Notes: a model not told the origin generated them from the letters alone. Positions 25,563 to 35,254 are shown, counted from the first letter of the stretch. The stretch: 64,000 bases of DNA from an uncultured Muribaculaceae bacterium (GCA_947629175.1 CANRCT010000002.1:1-64000); one strand, 5' to 3'. Numbers and translations: made by a program.

Positions 25563-26945
25563 TTAACCGATTGGCTCACCCCGTTTCAGCTTTTCGACTA
25601 TAGCATCTATTCGTGCCAGCTGGTCAGGTATCTTGATACCCTGAGGGCAATGAGGCTGGCATTCGCCGCATGCTATACAGCGCTCCGCCTGACGGAGACG
25701 GGGCACATTGCGGTCGTATCCTATAAGAAAGGCACGGCGCGCACGCTCGTATTCCGGATCCATATCCCCCGAAGGGACATCGCCGGCATTGACGCAGCGG
25801 TTGTAATGCTGGAATATCGAAGGAATGTCTATTCCATACGGGCATGGCATGCAGTATTTGCAGTCCGTACATCCGACAGTCGGATAAGACAGTATGATCC
25901 CGGCTGCATGGTCAAGAAAAGCGATCTCGTCGTCAGTAAGAGGCTTCAGCGGAGAATATGTGCGCAGATTGTCGCGCAAATGTTCCCGATATGTCATGCC
26001 GCTCAACACAGTCAGCACACCTTCAGGAGATCCGGCATAACGGAACGCCCATGAGGCGACACTGTCATCAGGCCTGCGCTGCTTCATCCGGGCCGTCAGA
26101 TTGTTGTTGACCGCAGCCAGCCGGCCGCCGAGCAGCGGCTCCATGATTACTACAGGTATACCACGTTTATGGAGTTCTCCGTAGAGATATTCCGCATCTG
26201 TATTCCGTTCGTTGACCTCCTTGGCATGGTTCCAGTCGATATAATTCATCTGGATCTGGACGAAATCCCAATGGTAGCGGTCATGGTTGGCAAGAAGATA
26301 ATCAAACACCTCCACATCGCCGTGATACGAAAAACCGAGATTGCGTATCCGTCCTGCCTTGCGTTCTTCCATTAAGAAATCGAGAATACCGTTGTCGAGA
26401 TACCGTGCATGAAGGTTCTCCATACCGCCCTGACCGATAGCGTGAAGAAGCATGTAGTCTATATGATCTGTCTGCAGCTCTTTGAGTGAATTGCGATACA
26501 TTTCAATCGACTTCTCGCGCGGCCATGTCGACGGATTGAAATTCGACAGCTTGGTGGCTATGAAATATGAATCCCTCGGATGCCGGCTCAGAGCTATGCC
26601 CATGGCATGTTCGCTGAGACCCTTGCAGTATGCAGGCGATGTATCGAAATAATTCACCCCTCCTTTCAGAGCCTCGTCGACCGAACGGTTGACCTCTTCC
26701 TGGTCAATTATTTCCTGACAGTCATCGGCTTTCGCGGTCGGCAGACGCATACATCCGTAGCCGAGTATCGACACCCGGTCGCCCGTGGATGGGTTTATAC
26801 GGTAAGTCATTTCTCCGCCTGCAGTGTCGTCATCGCCTGCCGCAACTATTTTGTCACGGCCGCCACATCCTGCAATCGAGAGTGTGACGCCCGCTCCCAT
26901 GAACTTCAGAAAGCCTCGACGTGTAATGCTGTTATCCTTATTCAT
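25563..26945 (-). CDS. Exported aldo/keto reductase with C-terminal 4Fe-4S domain
   Basis: This 460-residue protein starts with a twin-arginine motif (ITRRGFLKF, RR at 9-10) followed by a hydrophobic stretch and a possible lipobox ending at Cys27 (SIAGC). The AKR barrel follows (LGYGCMRLP, NYFDTSPAY, LLHAIGQGG). The C-terminal third has two ferredoxin-type cysteine sets (CTDCKYCMPCPYG and CIACGECQPHCPQG). It probably acts as an electron-accepting reductase on the outer face of the inner membrane or tethered to a membrane. It lies 5 nt after the polyferredoxin gene, which could feed it electrons. The substrate is unknown. Confidence 0.85.
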   Translation of the reverse strand: MNKDNSITRRGFLKFMGAGVTLSIAGCGGRDKIVAAGDDDTAGGEMTYRINPSTGDRVSILGYGCMRLPTAKADDCQEIIDQEEVNRSVDEALKGGVNYFDTSPAYCKGLSEHAMGIALSRHPRDSYFIATKLSNFNPSTWPREKSIEMYRNSLKELQTDHIDYMLLHAIGQGGMENLHARYLDNGILDFLMEERKAGRIRNLGFSYHGDVEVFDYLLANHDRYHWDFVQIQMNYIDWNHAKEVNERNTDAEYLYGELHKRGIPVVIMEPLLGGRLAAVNNNLTARMKQRRPDDSVASWAFRYAGSPEGVLTVLSGMTYREHLRDNLRTYSPLKPLTDDEIAFLDHAAGIILSYPTVGCTDCKYCMPCPYGIDIPSIFQHYNRCVNAGDVPSGDMDPEYERARRAFLIGYDRNVPRLRQAERCIACGECQPHCPQGIKIPDQLARIDAIVEKLKRGEPIG

Positions 26946-26950
26946 CTTTA

Positions 26951-28450
26951 TCAGTTTATTCGATGTATTTCATACCCCGACACTACTATCGCGCTTACAG
27001 GCGACACAGGGCACAGGTTCTCACATGCGCCGCACCCTATACACAGGGCTTCGTTGACCACCGGCATAGTCGGCCCACCCTCCGCAGAGTCAGGATCAAC
27101 CGCAGTCATGGTAATGGCCCCCGCTGGACACTTGCGCGAACACTTGCCACAGCTTGCGACTCCTGTGGCCGAGAGGCAACGGTCGAGATCGACATGTGCG
27201 CAACCGATATGTATCGACGATTTTTCAGCCTTGTCGATTTTTATGATGGCGCCGGTCGGGCAGACCTCGCTGCAACGGGTACATTCCGGGCGACAATAGC
27301 CATGTTCATAGCCCATTTCAGGCTGAAGCAACGTGGCGACATCCATTGACGGGCGCAAAACTCCGTTGGGACAGCTGGATATACACAGCTGGCAGGCGGT
27401 ACAATGCCGTTCGAGATTGGCCACGCTGACAGCTCCGGGAGGCACTATGCGGCCATTCCGGTCAGGCACTGTCTTCGGGATTATCGGGGCAAGACCGCCG
27501 TCATGGAGCTTCCCTTGCGCACTCGCAGCCGCGGCGCCGGCTATCGCAGCCCCTGCCACAAGAAAAGTGCGTCTCGCGCCATCCGTTCTGTCAGCCGCGG
27601 GCTCGTCAGACAATTTGCGTCGACGCACTGAATATGTGATCGCGCCCTGGCGGCAGTTGTCGATACAGTCCATGCATGCTACGCAGCGTGAATAGTCTAT
27701 CTCATGATGCGACGCGTCGATACACGAGGCCTTGCAGTTGCGCTCGCAGCTACGGCATCCGTTGCATTTCGATGTATCAATAACGGGCCGCAAAAGTGAT
27801 ATTTTCGAAAGATATCCGAGAACAGTGCCAACCGGACACACCATATTGCAATAACCTCTGCCTGTCAGCCAAGCCATACATCCCACTACCGCAAGAGTGG
27901 TCAGCGCTATGATGAGCAGAGGCCATGACACTGCGGGAGTATCAACGTGATAAAAAGCATATGATCCATAGCCCTCGGCTTCTGTGGCAAGAACGTTGTT
28001 AATGCCGTCGTAGACAGGAGATATCAAAGCGGATGCGATACGTCCGTAGCCGCTATATGGATCCAGCAGCCCGGCTACACTTGTCAGACCAACGCCTATA
28101 AGCACGGCGAAAAGCGTCAGAAAACAGATCCGCAGAGCCATCAGCGATTTTTTATACCTGAAACGATTGCGTCGGCCGTGGCGCGGTCCCATATGTCCGT
28201 GAATCCAGTTGATAAAATCCTGCATGATGCCGAGCGGGCATATTGCAGAACAATAAACACGTCCGAACACGACAGTCATCAACGCCAATACCGCAAGCGC
28301 CGCGACATTTAGCGACAGCAACGCCGGAACGAACTGTATTTCTGCCAGCCAGCCCCACCACCTCGATGCAGTACCGGTAAAATCAGTAAACAGAGCCGTA
28401 ACACAGATTAACACTGCCACAGCCACAATAATTCTTATTTTTCTGAGCAT
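26951..28450 (-). CDS. NapH-like membrane polyferredoxin fused to a NapG-like ferredoxin domain
   Basis: This 499-residue protein (ATG 28450; the track's 28477 start is a TTG inside the promoter) resembles NapH in its first 280 residues: four membrane helices, two CxxxCP motifs (C67/C71 and C201/C205), then two 4Fe-4S motifs (CNGCRSCERNC and CVACMDCIDNC). At 292-312 an internal twin-arginine-like motif (ARRTFLVAG) begins a fifth hydrophobic segment. Beyond it lies a NapG-like domain with four more cysteine clusters (CTACQLCISSC, CRPECTRCSEVC, CGKCSRKC, CIGCGACENLC). It likely carries electrons across the inner membrane. It is first in an operon with the Tat-type AKR. Confidence 0.85.
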   Translation of the reverse strand: MLRKIRIIVAVAVLICVTALFTDFTGTASRWWGWLAEIQFVPALLSLNVAALAVLALMTVVFGRVYCSAICPLGIMQDFINWIHGHMGPRHGRRNRFRYKKSLMALRICFLTLFAVLIGVGLTSVAGLLDPYSGYGRIASALISPVYDGINNVLATEAEGYGSYAFYHVDTPAVSWPLLIIALTTLAVVGCMAWLTGRGYCNMVCPVGTVLGYLSKISLLRPVIDTSKCNGCRSCERNCKASCIDASHHEIDYSRCVACMDCIDNCRQGAITYSVRRRKLSDEPAADRTDGARRTFLVAGAAIAGAAAASAQGKLHDGGLAPIIPKTVPDRNGRIVPPGAVSVANLERHCTACQLCISSCPNGVLRPSMDVATLLQPEMGYEHGYCRPECTRCSEVCPTGAIIKIDKAEKSSIHIGCAHVDLDRCLSATGVASCGKCSRKCPAGAITMTAVDPDSAEGGPTMPVVNEALCIGCGACENLCPVSPVSAIVVSGYEIHRIN

Positions 28451-28474
28451 AGGATAAATTACTTTTTCCAATCG

Positions 28475-28482
28475 CAAAATTA
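28475..28482 (-). promoter_or_regulatory. -7 box of the polyferredoxin/AKR operon
   Basis: On the minus strand this is TAATTTTG, 24 nt before the ATG at 28450. No clear -33 TTTG at normal spacing. Confidence 0.5.
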
Positions 28483-28581
28483 CTCCCTTATAATTATCCG
28501 TCCAATAATGGCCAATGTTAATAAGTACTAATTAGTAGAGTTAATTATCTTTTATGACTGGTAATCCTTAAGAATAATACG

Positions 28582-28589
28582 TAACTTGT
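28582..28589 (+). promoter_or_regulatory. Possible -7 box of yqgE
   Basis: TAACTTGT differs from TAnnTTTG at its last two positions and lies 26 nt before the yqgE ATG. Weak match. Confidence 0.3.
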
Positions 28590-28615
28590 GAAAGATTTCA
28601 TTACTGCGACTTCAG

Positions 28616-29221
28616 ATGATCGATTTCGAACACATATTATTCAACATAGACATACCGACCACAACTGCCGCGGCCACCGGCACACTGCTTGTGGCCGAAC
28701 CATTTCTCAAAGAGGACTGTTTCGCCCACTCTGTAATCTATCTTGTCGACCACGAGACGGACTGCACGTCAATGGGCGTAGTACTCAACAAAATCACCCG
28801 ACACAGACTCGCCGATCTCATCGACGGCATAGACAACAAATGCGACATTCCCGTATTTTGCGGAGGCCCTGTCGATTCCAACCGTCTTTTCTTTCTTCAT
28901 ACCCTCGGCGACATAATCCCACAGTCGCAGGAGATCGGCTCCGGAATGTATATCGGCGGCGACTTCACCGCCATGCGGCAATACGTCAATGCCGGCTATC
29001 CGATAGAGGGCAAAATAAGATTCTTTATCGGATACAGCGGATGGGAAATGCATCAGCTCGACGAAGAGCTCAGCAGCAACGTATGGGCTGTAAGCCGGTT
29101 TACGTCGGCCGAAAAGCTTCTAAAAGGATATGGCGACGCCTACTGGCACCGCACGGTGCGCTCGATGGGCAACAGATTCAAGGGATGGCTTTACCATCCG
29201 CAGAACCCGCACGCCAACTGA
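28616..29221 (+). CDS. YqgE/AlgH family protein
   Basis: This 201-residue soluble protein has the UPF0301 blocks GTLLVAEPFLKEDCFAHSVIYLVDH, GVVLNKIT, VFCGGPVDSNRLFFLHT and FFIGYSGWEMHQLDEEL. The family is widespread, and its biochemical role is not settled. It stands alone: the redox operon diverges upstream and dedA follows after about 160 bp with its own promoter. Confidence 0.9.
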   Translation: MIDFEHILFNIDIPTTTAAATGTLLVAEPFLKEDCFAHSVIYLVDHETDCTSMGVVLNKITRHRLADLIDGIDNKCDIPVFCGGPVDSNRLFFLHTLGDIIPQSQEIGSGMYIGGDFTAMRQYVNAGYPIEGKIRFFIGYSGWEMHQLDEELSSNVWAVSRFTSAEKLLKGYGDAYWHRTVRSMGNRFKGWLYHPQNPHAN

Positions 29222-29318
29222 TCGCCATCCTTGTCAGCCTCGACCGCCCCAGCTTGTCCGCACTTTAATCCGAAGCTGCCTCCTCCACTGAATACCGGCA
29301 AAGCCGCTGCTTAAAAAA

Positions 29319-29350
29319 TTTGCGATTGAACGGCGGATATTGTAATTTTG
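29319..29350 (+). promoter_or_regulatory. Promoter of dedA-rpe
   Basis: TTTG (29319-29322) and TAATTTTG (29343-29350) are 20 bp apart, a full consensus match. The -7 box lies 29 nt before the ATG at 29380 and only 17 nt before the GTG at 29368, which favours the ATG. Confidence 0.75.
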
Positions 29351-29379
29351 TACCCTTGTAAAACCAAGTGACATTCCAG

Positions 29380-30057
29380 ATGATACCCGACCTGATAACG
29401 CTTGCGCTTTTTAATCCGCAGGCCATACTCGACAGCTTTTTCACTGCCACTCCGATGACTATATATCTTATGGTTCTCGGACTGATGATAGTGGAGAGTT
29501 CATTCATACCGTTTCCTTCCGAGGTGATCGTGCCCCCCGCAGCTTATCTTGCGGCCACATCTCACGAGGTCAACATCGTTGTTGTAGTGCTACTCGCCAC
29601 TTTGGGCGCTCTGCTCGGCGCTTTGGTCAACTACGGTCTCTCGCTGTGGATCGGACGTCCGATTGTCTACCGGTTCGCCGATTCGCGATTCGGCCACGCA
29701 TGCCTGATCAACCGCGAAAAGGTTGAAAACGCCGAACACTATTTTGACAACCATGGAGCCATATCCACTTTTATCGGCCGACTGATCCCGGCAGTGCGTC
29801 AGCTCATCAGTATTCCTGCAGGTCTCTCAAGAATGAATATTTTCAAATTCATGCTCTACACATCGCTTGGTGCCGGAGTGTGGAATATTGTACTTGCCGT
29901 CCTCGGATGGTGGCTTGGGCAGATCGTCACACGCGACGCACTGTTTGAAAAAGTCGAGCAATATAACGTCTACCTCACATGGGCAGGCATAGGCATCGGA
30001 CTGGCTTGCGTTGCCATTATAGCCTGGAACGCCCTTAAACCCAAAAAGACTACTTGA
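29380..30057 (+). CDS. DedA family membrane protein
   Basis: This 225-residue inner-membrane protein is of the DedA/SNARE-associated (VTT) family, thought to flip or recycle lipid carriers and to support membrane potential. Family features include ESSFIPFPSEVIVPPAAYLA, the acidic-basic GRLIPAVRQLISIPAGLSRM segment and C-terminal membrane helices. The ORF-track start at 29368 is a GTG; I prefer the ATG at 29380. One base separates it from rpe, so they are cotranscribed. Confidence 0.9.
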   Translation: MIPDLITLALFNPQAILDSFFTATPMTIYLMVLGLMIVESSFIPFPSEVIVPPAAYLAATSHEVNIVVVVLLATLGALLGALVNYGLSLWIGRPIVYRFADSRFGHACLINREKVENAEHYFDNHGAISTFIGRLIPAVRQLISIPAGLSRMNIFKFMLYTSLGAGVWNIVLAVLGWWLGQIVTRDALFEKVEQYNVYLTWAGIGIGLACVAIIAWNALKPKKTT

Positions 30058-30058
30058 A

Positions 30059-30706
30059 ATGATAGAAATAGCGCCATCAATGCTTTCAGCCGATTTCGGC
30101 TGCCTCGACCGCGACGTAGAAATGATCAATAGTTCGGAGGCCGACTGGATGCATCTCGACGTGATGGACGGAGTGTTCGTCCCCAATATATCATACGGTT
30201 TCCCTGTCATCAAGGCAATAGCCCGCAAGGCCCGTAAACCGCTCGACGCCCACCTGATGATCGTCGATCCGCAGAATTACGTAAACCAGGTGCGCGATTG
30301 CGGCGTCACACTCATGACCGTCCATCAGGAGGCGTGCACGCATCTCCACCGTGTGGTGCAGCAGATCAAGGATGCCGGCATGAAAGCAGGCGTAGCCCTC
30401 AATCCGGCCACTCCAACAATGATGCTCGACGACATACTTCCTGCGCTCGATCTTGTGCTGGTAATGAGTGTGAATCCAGGATTCGGAGGACAGAAATTCA
30501 TTGATCTCGCGCTTCCGAAGGTGCGGAGGCTCCGTTCACTGATCGATTTCCAGGGGCTTTCGACACGCATTGAAGTGGATGGCGGAGTTAATCTCCACAC
30601 CGGCAAAATTCTGGCTGAAGCCGGCGCCGACATACTTGTGGCCGGCAGCTTCGTCTTCGGAGCCGACAGTCCTGCTGACACTATAGCCGCCTTGAGACAG
30701 CTCTGA
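30059..30706 (+). CDS. rpe: Ribulose-phosphate 3-epimerase
   Basis: It interconverts ribulose-5-phosphate and xylulose-5-phosphate in the pentose phosphate pathway. The 215-residue TIM barrel has IAPSMLSADF, the metal-binding HLDVMDGVFVPN and DAHLMI segments, MSVNPGFGGQKF and the C-terminal EVDGGVN with the phosphate-binding VAGSFVF. The length is standard. It lies one base after dedA and 44 nt before ftsK. Confidence 0.96.
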   Translation: MIEIAPSMLSADFGCLDRDVEMINSSEADWMHLDVMDGVFVPNISYGFPVIKAIARKARKPLDAHLMIVDPQNYVNQVRDCGVTLMTVHQEACTHLHRVVQQIKDAGMKAGVALNPATPTMMLDDILPALDLVLVMSVNPGFGGQKFIDLALPKVRRLRSLIDFQGLSTRIEVDGGVNLHTGKILAEAGADILVAGSFVFGADSPADTIAALRQL

Positions 30707-30750
30707 CTTACCAGCATCACGTTATTCAACGACCAAGACACACATTTCCA

Positions 30751-33624
30751 ATGGAATCATTCGAAATATCAGCTGACAGCTACGATCCGTCATCACTTAC
30801 AGACAACAACTACAGAAGCCGCAGCCAGAATCCGTCCGCCAGTAGGCCTGCTGGCCCGAAGGCAGAAGAAAAGCAACGGACTGCTGCTCATCAGCATAAC
30901 AATACAGCCGCGAGCACCGCAAAACCGGCAGACAAATCGGCCGAAACGGCAAAACGCACCGACAGGATTTCGACTCGACGCCGGTGGAAATTATTCGCCG
31001 GCATAGCCCTGATCGTATTTGCGGCTTATATGCTGATAGTCTGCATTTCTTATTTCTCAACCGGAGCCGATGACCAGAGCATTGTTCAGGGACGGCAGTT
31101 CGCAAGCATCTCCGCCGAGCCGGAAACTGTCAGCAATACAGGAGGTCCGCTGGGAGCATTCCTTGCCGACATGCTGTTGTCGCAATGGCTTGGCATAGGT
31201 TCGTTCATACTGATTTATTATGTAGGAGCACTGGGAGTGTCGCTGGCGGGTATCCGTCATATCAAATTCTGGGATCTCACCTACAAATGCCTGCTGACTT
31301 CGATCACGCTTTCGATTCTAACCGGTTTCGTCACCTATTCCATGACGTCACACAATTTCTGGGGAGGGAACCACGGCCATATGGTAAATGAGTTTCTCAT
31401 CGCCAACACCGGATGGTGGGGCGCCATAGGAGTGAATATGATCCTTGTCGCCGCTGTGGTGCTGGTATTTCTGCGCGAACTGCAGACAGCCTACGACGCA
31501 TACCGGACAAAAGTCAGGGAACACCGCGAACGCGTGGCACGCGAGCGGGCTGCCACCGAAGCCAGGCGCCGCCAGATGGAAGCCATGATGGCTACAGACG
31601 AACCGGCTGCATCCCCCGCCCATGCCGAGCCCATACCCTCCGGACAATCACGTGAAGAAACATCCGCGGCTTCGGAGCCGATACAGACTAAAGATGCAGT
31701 CCGGGATGATCCTTATGCTCCCATGGCGGCAACTCGCAGTGAAAAGATGGATCTGACGGATATAGTCACACCTCCATCCACTCAGCCCGAACGCGAGGAG
31801 ACCGACTGCCCTACGGTAAGCCTCCCCGTCAATAATGACAGAAATAATGACAGGGAGGCATTTATACCCGGAATCGTCACTCCTGAAGAGGCCCAAACTG
31901 AGGCTGATGTCAGGGAGAAAGAGCCGCAAGAGCCTTCGTATGTTCAGGAAAAGCAACCGATTTCGGAAGATAACGACGTGGACACAGCAGCCTCAGTGCA
32001 ACTCACCGAGATACCGACAGTGAAGGAGGAGCCAGCCGCCATTGCAGATGACACCGAAGTCAGCATGACCGTCAACACCCCTCAGGCTGTCACGGAAGCA
32101 AGACATATCTCAAGCGAGCCATACGATCCCACTGCCGAACTGTCGCATTACCGTTTCCCGTCGATCGATCTTCTTGAAAAGCGGACTCAACGCACCGATC
32201 ACGTGGATATTGCCGAGCAGGAAGAGAACAAGGGACGCCTGACCCAGACGCTGAATACATTCGGCGTGAAGATCTCGCATATAGAAGCCACTGTCGGACC
32301 GACTATCACCCGTTATGAGATCATACCCGAGGCCGGGACACGCACACGCTCGGTAAAGACGCTCGGCGAAGATCTGCAGCTAAGCCTCGCGGCTCTCGGC
32401 ATTCGCATCATAGCTCCCGTGCCCGGCAAAGGCACTATCGGTATCGAGGTACCCAACAAAGATCCACAGATAGTCAGCATCCGGAGCATCCTGTCATCGG
32501 AAGCATTCCAGTCGTCGCAGGCGGAGCTTCCTATCGCAATGGGCAGCACTATCACCAACGATGTCTATGTGGCCGATCTCGCCAAACTTCCACACCTACT
32601 TGTAGCCGGAGCGACCGGTATGGGCAAATCGGTAGGTCTCAACACTATAATAGCCTCACTTCTGTTTAAGAAGCATCCGGCAGAACTGAAATTCGTGCTG
32701 ATTGACCCGAAGCGTGTAGAGCTCAGCCTGTACCGCAAGCTCGAACGTCATTATCTCGCGGCGCTCCCAGGTGAAGACGCCATCATCACGGATACGTCAA
32801 AAGTGGTAAGCGTGCTCAATTCCCTCTGCATCGAGATGGAAAACCGTCTTGAACTCCTCAAGAAAGCCGAAGTACGCAACATCAAGGAATACAACGAGAA
32901 ATTCGTAGCAAGGCGCCTGAATCCCAACGAGCACAAATTCATGCCTTACATTGTGCTCATCATTGATGAGTTTGCCGACATAATCCTTACTGCCGGCAAA
33001 GAGGTGGAGAATCCGGTATCGCGCCTCGCCGCCGTGGCCCGTGCCGCGGGTATCCATCTTATCATTGCCACGCAACGTCCGTCGGTCACCGTAATTACCG
33101 GTGCGATCAAGACTAACATACCCGGCCGCATCGCTTTCCGCGTCAACCAGGGAGTCGACTCCCGCACGATTCTCGACCAGGTAGGCGCCAACCAACTCAT
33201 CGGCAAGGGCGACATGCTCTTCTCGTGCAACGGATCGATCGAACGCGTGCAGTGCGCGTTCATCGACACCGACGAGGTCAAGGCTATATGTGACTCCATA
33301 GCCGATCAGATCGGTTATTCGGAGCCTTATCAGCTGCCTGAATTTGTACCTCCCACAGCCGAAGGATCGATCCGCACCGGAGCTCAGCTCGGGGAGCGGG
33401 ATCCGATGTTCAAAGAGGCTGGTATGATGGTCGTGGAGACCCAATCGGGATCGACCACCAACCTGCAGCGCAAGCTTGCAATCGGATTCGGACGCGCAGG
33501 CCGCATCATGGATCAGCTGGAAGCCGCCGGAGTGGTTGGTCCGGCGCAGGGCGGCAAACCACGCCCGGTACTGATGGATATCATGGCGTTTGAGAATTAT
33601 CTTCAGCTCAACGCCATCAACTAA
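30751..33624 (+). CDS. ftsK: DNA translocase FtsK
   Basis: This septal DNA pump of 957 residues coordinates chromosome dimer resolution with division. It has a polar N-terminus, about four membrane helices between residues 88 and 245, and a disordered acidic/proline linker (about 260-460). The RecA-like motor has Walker A GATGMGKSV (about 620-630) and Walker B IVLIIDEFADI (about 735), and a gamma winged-helix domain recognises polar DNA sites (DPMFKEAGMMVVETQSGSTT, about 885-905). It is followed by lolA-like and trxB genes, an order common in Bacteroidales. Confidence 0.96.
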   Translation: MESFEISADSYDPSSLTDNNYRSRSQNPSASRPAGPKAEEKQRTAAHQHNNTAASTAKPADKSAETAKRTDRISTRRRWKLFAGIALIVFAAYMLIVCISYFSTGADDQSIVQGRQFASISAEPETVSNTGGPLGAFLADMLLSQWLGIGSFILIYYVGALGVSLAGIRHIKFWDLTYKCLLTSITLSILTGFVTYSMTSHNFWGGNHGHMVNEFLIANTGWWGAIGVNMILVAAVVLVFLRELQTAYDAYRTKVREHRERVARERAATEARRRQMEAMMATDEPAASPAHAEPIPSGQSREETSAASEPIQTKDAVRDDPYAPMAATRSEKMDLTDIVTPPSTQPEREETDCPTVSLPVNNDRNNDREAFIPGIVTPEEAQTEADVREKEPQEPSYVQEKQPISEDNDVDTAASVQLTEIPTVKEEPAAIADDTEVSMTVNTPQAVTEARHISSEPYDPTAELSHYRFPSIDLLEKRTQRTDHVDIAEQEENKGRLTQTLNTFGVKISHIEATVGPTITRYEIIPEAGTRTRSVKTLGEDLQLSLAALGIRIIAPVPGKGTIGIEVPNKDPQIVSIRSILSSEAFQSSQAELPIAMGSTITNDVYVADLAKLPHLLVAGATGMGKSVGLNTIIASLLFKKHPAELKFVLIDPKRVELSLYRKLERHYLAALPGEDAIITDTSKVVSVLNSLCIEMENRLELLKKAEVRNIKEYNEKFVARRLNPNEHKFMPYIVLIIDEFADIILTAGKEVENPVSRLAAVARAAGIHLIIATQRPSVTVITGAIKTNIPGRIAFRVNQGVDSRTILDQVGANQLIGKGDMLFSCNGSIERVQCAFIDTDEVKAICDSIADQIGYSEPYQLPEFVPPTAEGSIRTGAQLGERDPMFKEAGMMVVETQSGSTTNLQRKLAIGFGRAGRIMDQLEAAGVVGPAQGGKPRPVLMDIMAFENYLQLNAIN

Positions 33625-33650
33625 TCCCACGCCTCGGGCGTTGTAATGAC

Positions 33651-34262
33651 ATGCGAACATTATATACACTCATAGCTGCATTGCTCAGCATTGCTGCTGT
33701 AAATGCAGCGAATCCGCAGGCTTCCGACCTGCTGCGTCAGGCCGCCGGCAAGATCCGTCAGGCAAAGTCGGTCAGCGCCACATGCGCCATTGCTTCCGAG
33801 GGCCACAACACCCAGGCACGCATCACGATGGCCGGACAACGGTTCCGGATCGAATCGCCCGGATATGCCGCGTGGTTTGACGGACGCACCCAGTGGACCT
33901 ATTCGGCTTCTACCGGCGAAGTGACCGTCACCGAACCGACGGCCGCTGAACTGGCGGAGACAAATCCTCTGTCGGTCATCGAGACGGTAAACACCGATTA
34001 TGCCTCCAAGCTGCTTGCCAGCGGTAAGGAGATCCGAAAGATCGCATTGAAAGCCAAAAGGCCGGATGCTGACGTCAGATCGGCTGTAGTGACCATCAAT
34101 GCCCGCACCCTCATGCCAGTCAGCATAGATCTGACATATGCTACCGGTCAGAAGGTGGCGGTCAGCGTTCAGACCATATCGACGGGTAACGCACTCCCCT
34201 CCTCCACCTTTACGTTTGACAAGGCCCAGTACCCCCATGCTGTAGTCAATGATCTGAGATAA
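33651..34262 (+). CDS. LolA-like periplasmic lipoprotein carrier
   Basis: This 203-residue protein with a signal peptide (MRTLYTLIAALLSIAAVNA) has the LolA-type beta-barrel pattern: an amphipathic N-terminal helix (ASDLLRQAAGKIRQAK) followed by strands including RFRIESPGYAAWFDGRTQWTYS. LolA carries outer-membrane lipoproteins across the periplasm. The sequence is divergent, so LolA-like is the safe call. It lies between ftsK (26-nt gap) and trxB (25-nt gap). Confidence 0.8.
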   Translation: MRTLYTLIAALLSIAAVNAANPQASDLLRQAAGKIRQAKSVSATCAIASEGHNTQARITMAGQRFRIESPGYAAWFDGRTQWTYSASTGEVTVTEPTAAELAETNPLSVIETVNTDYASKLLASGKEIRKIALKAKRPDADVRSAVVTINARTLMPVSIDLTYATGQKVAVSVQTISTGNALPSSTFTFDKAQYPHAVVNDLR

Positions 34263-34287
34263 CACTGTATTTTACCGAGACATATAT

Positions 34288-35229
34288 ATGGACAAGATTC
34301 ACACAAAATGCCTTATAATAGGTTCCGGCCCAGCCGGATTCACTGCTGCGATCTATACGTCGAGAGCCAACATGAAACCTGTGGTCTACGCAGGCCATCA
34401 GCCCGGCGGACAGCTCACCACCACGACTGAAGTTGAGAACTTCCCCGGATATCACGAGGGAGTGACCGGTCAGCAACTCATGGCGGATCTCGAGAAACAG
34501 GCAGCACGCTTCGGAGCCGACATCCGTCAGGGCATCATCACAAGTGTCGATTTTAGCCAGCACCCTCTGCGTGCCATCGCCGACGACAATACGGAGATCA
34601 CAGCCGATACCGTGATAATCTCCACCGGAGCTACTGCCCGCTATCTCGGACTGCCCGATGAGGAGCGTTACAAGGGCATGGGAGTGTCGGCATGTGCCAC
34701 ATGCGACGGCTTCTTCTACCGCCGCAAACGTGTGGCAGTGGTAGGCGGAGGAGATACCGCCTGCGAGGAAGCGCTCTATCTCTCCAATATTGCGGCTGAG
34801 GTGTTTCTTATCGTGCGCAAGGACTATCTCAGGGCATCGAAAGTGATGCAGCGCCGCGTAGAGGAGAAATCCAATATCACCGTACTCTTCAACACCAATA
34901 CAGTAGGCCTTTACGGCGACGATTATCTTGAGGGCGCGAAGCTTGTGGAATTTGTCTCGACCGACAAGGAACGCGAGTATAATCTTCCGATCGACGGATT
35001 CTTTCTAGCCATCGGCCACAAGCCATCTACAGAGATATTCCGCCCCTGGATAGACCTCGACGAAGCCGGATATATAAAGACCGAAGGACAGTCGACACGC
35101 ACCAATGTAGCGGGAGTATTCGCAGCCGGCGACGTAGCCGACCCCAACTACCGGCAAGCCATCACCGCTGCAGGAAGCGGCTGCAAGGCGGCTCTTGACG
35201 CCGAGCGCTATCTGACTGCTCTCGGCTGA
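34288..35229 (+). CDS. trxB: Thioredoxin-disulfide reductase
   Basis: This FAD/NADPH enzyme reduces thioredoxin in the cytoplasm. The 313-residue protein has FAD-binding GSGPAGFTAAIY (12-23), the redox-active CATCDG (C136/C139), NADPH-binding GGGDTACEEALYL and the C-terminal FAAGDVADPNYRQAITAAGSGCKAALDAE. It is probably in the ftsK-lolA transcript and meets radC convergently 25 nt later. Confidence 0.96.
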   Translation: MDKIHTKCLIIGSGPAGFTAAIYTSRANMKPVVYAGHQPGGQLTTTTEVENFPGYHEGVTGQQLMADLEKQAARFGADIRQGIITSVDFSQHPLRAIADDNTEITADTVIISTGATARYLGLPDEERYKGMGVSACATCDGFFYRRKRVAVVGGGDTACEEALYLSNIAAEVFLIVRKDYLRASKVMQRRVEEKSNITVLFNTNTVGLYGDDYLEGAKLVEFVSTDKEREYNLPIDGFFLAIGHKPSTEIFRPWIDLDEAGYIKTEGQSTRTNVAGVFAAGDVADPNYRQAITAAGSGCKAALDAERYLTALG

Positions 35230-35254
35230 GTGTCGGTGGGTTTAAGGCCGTAAG

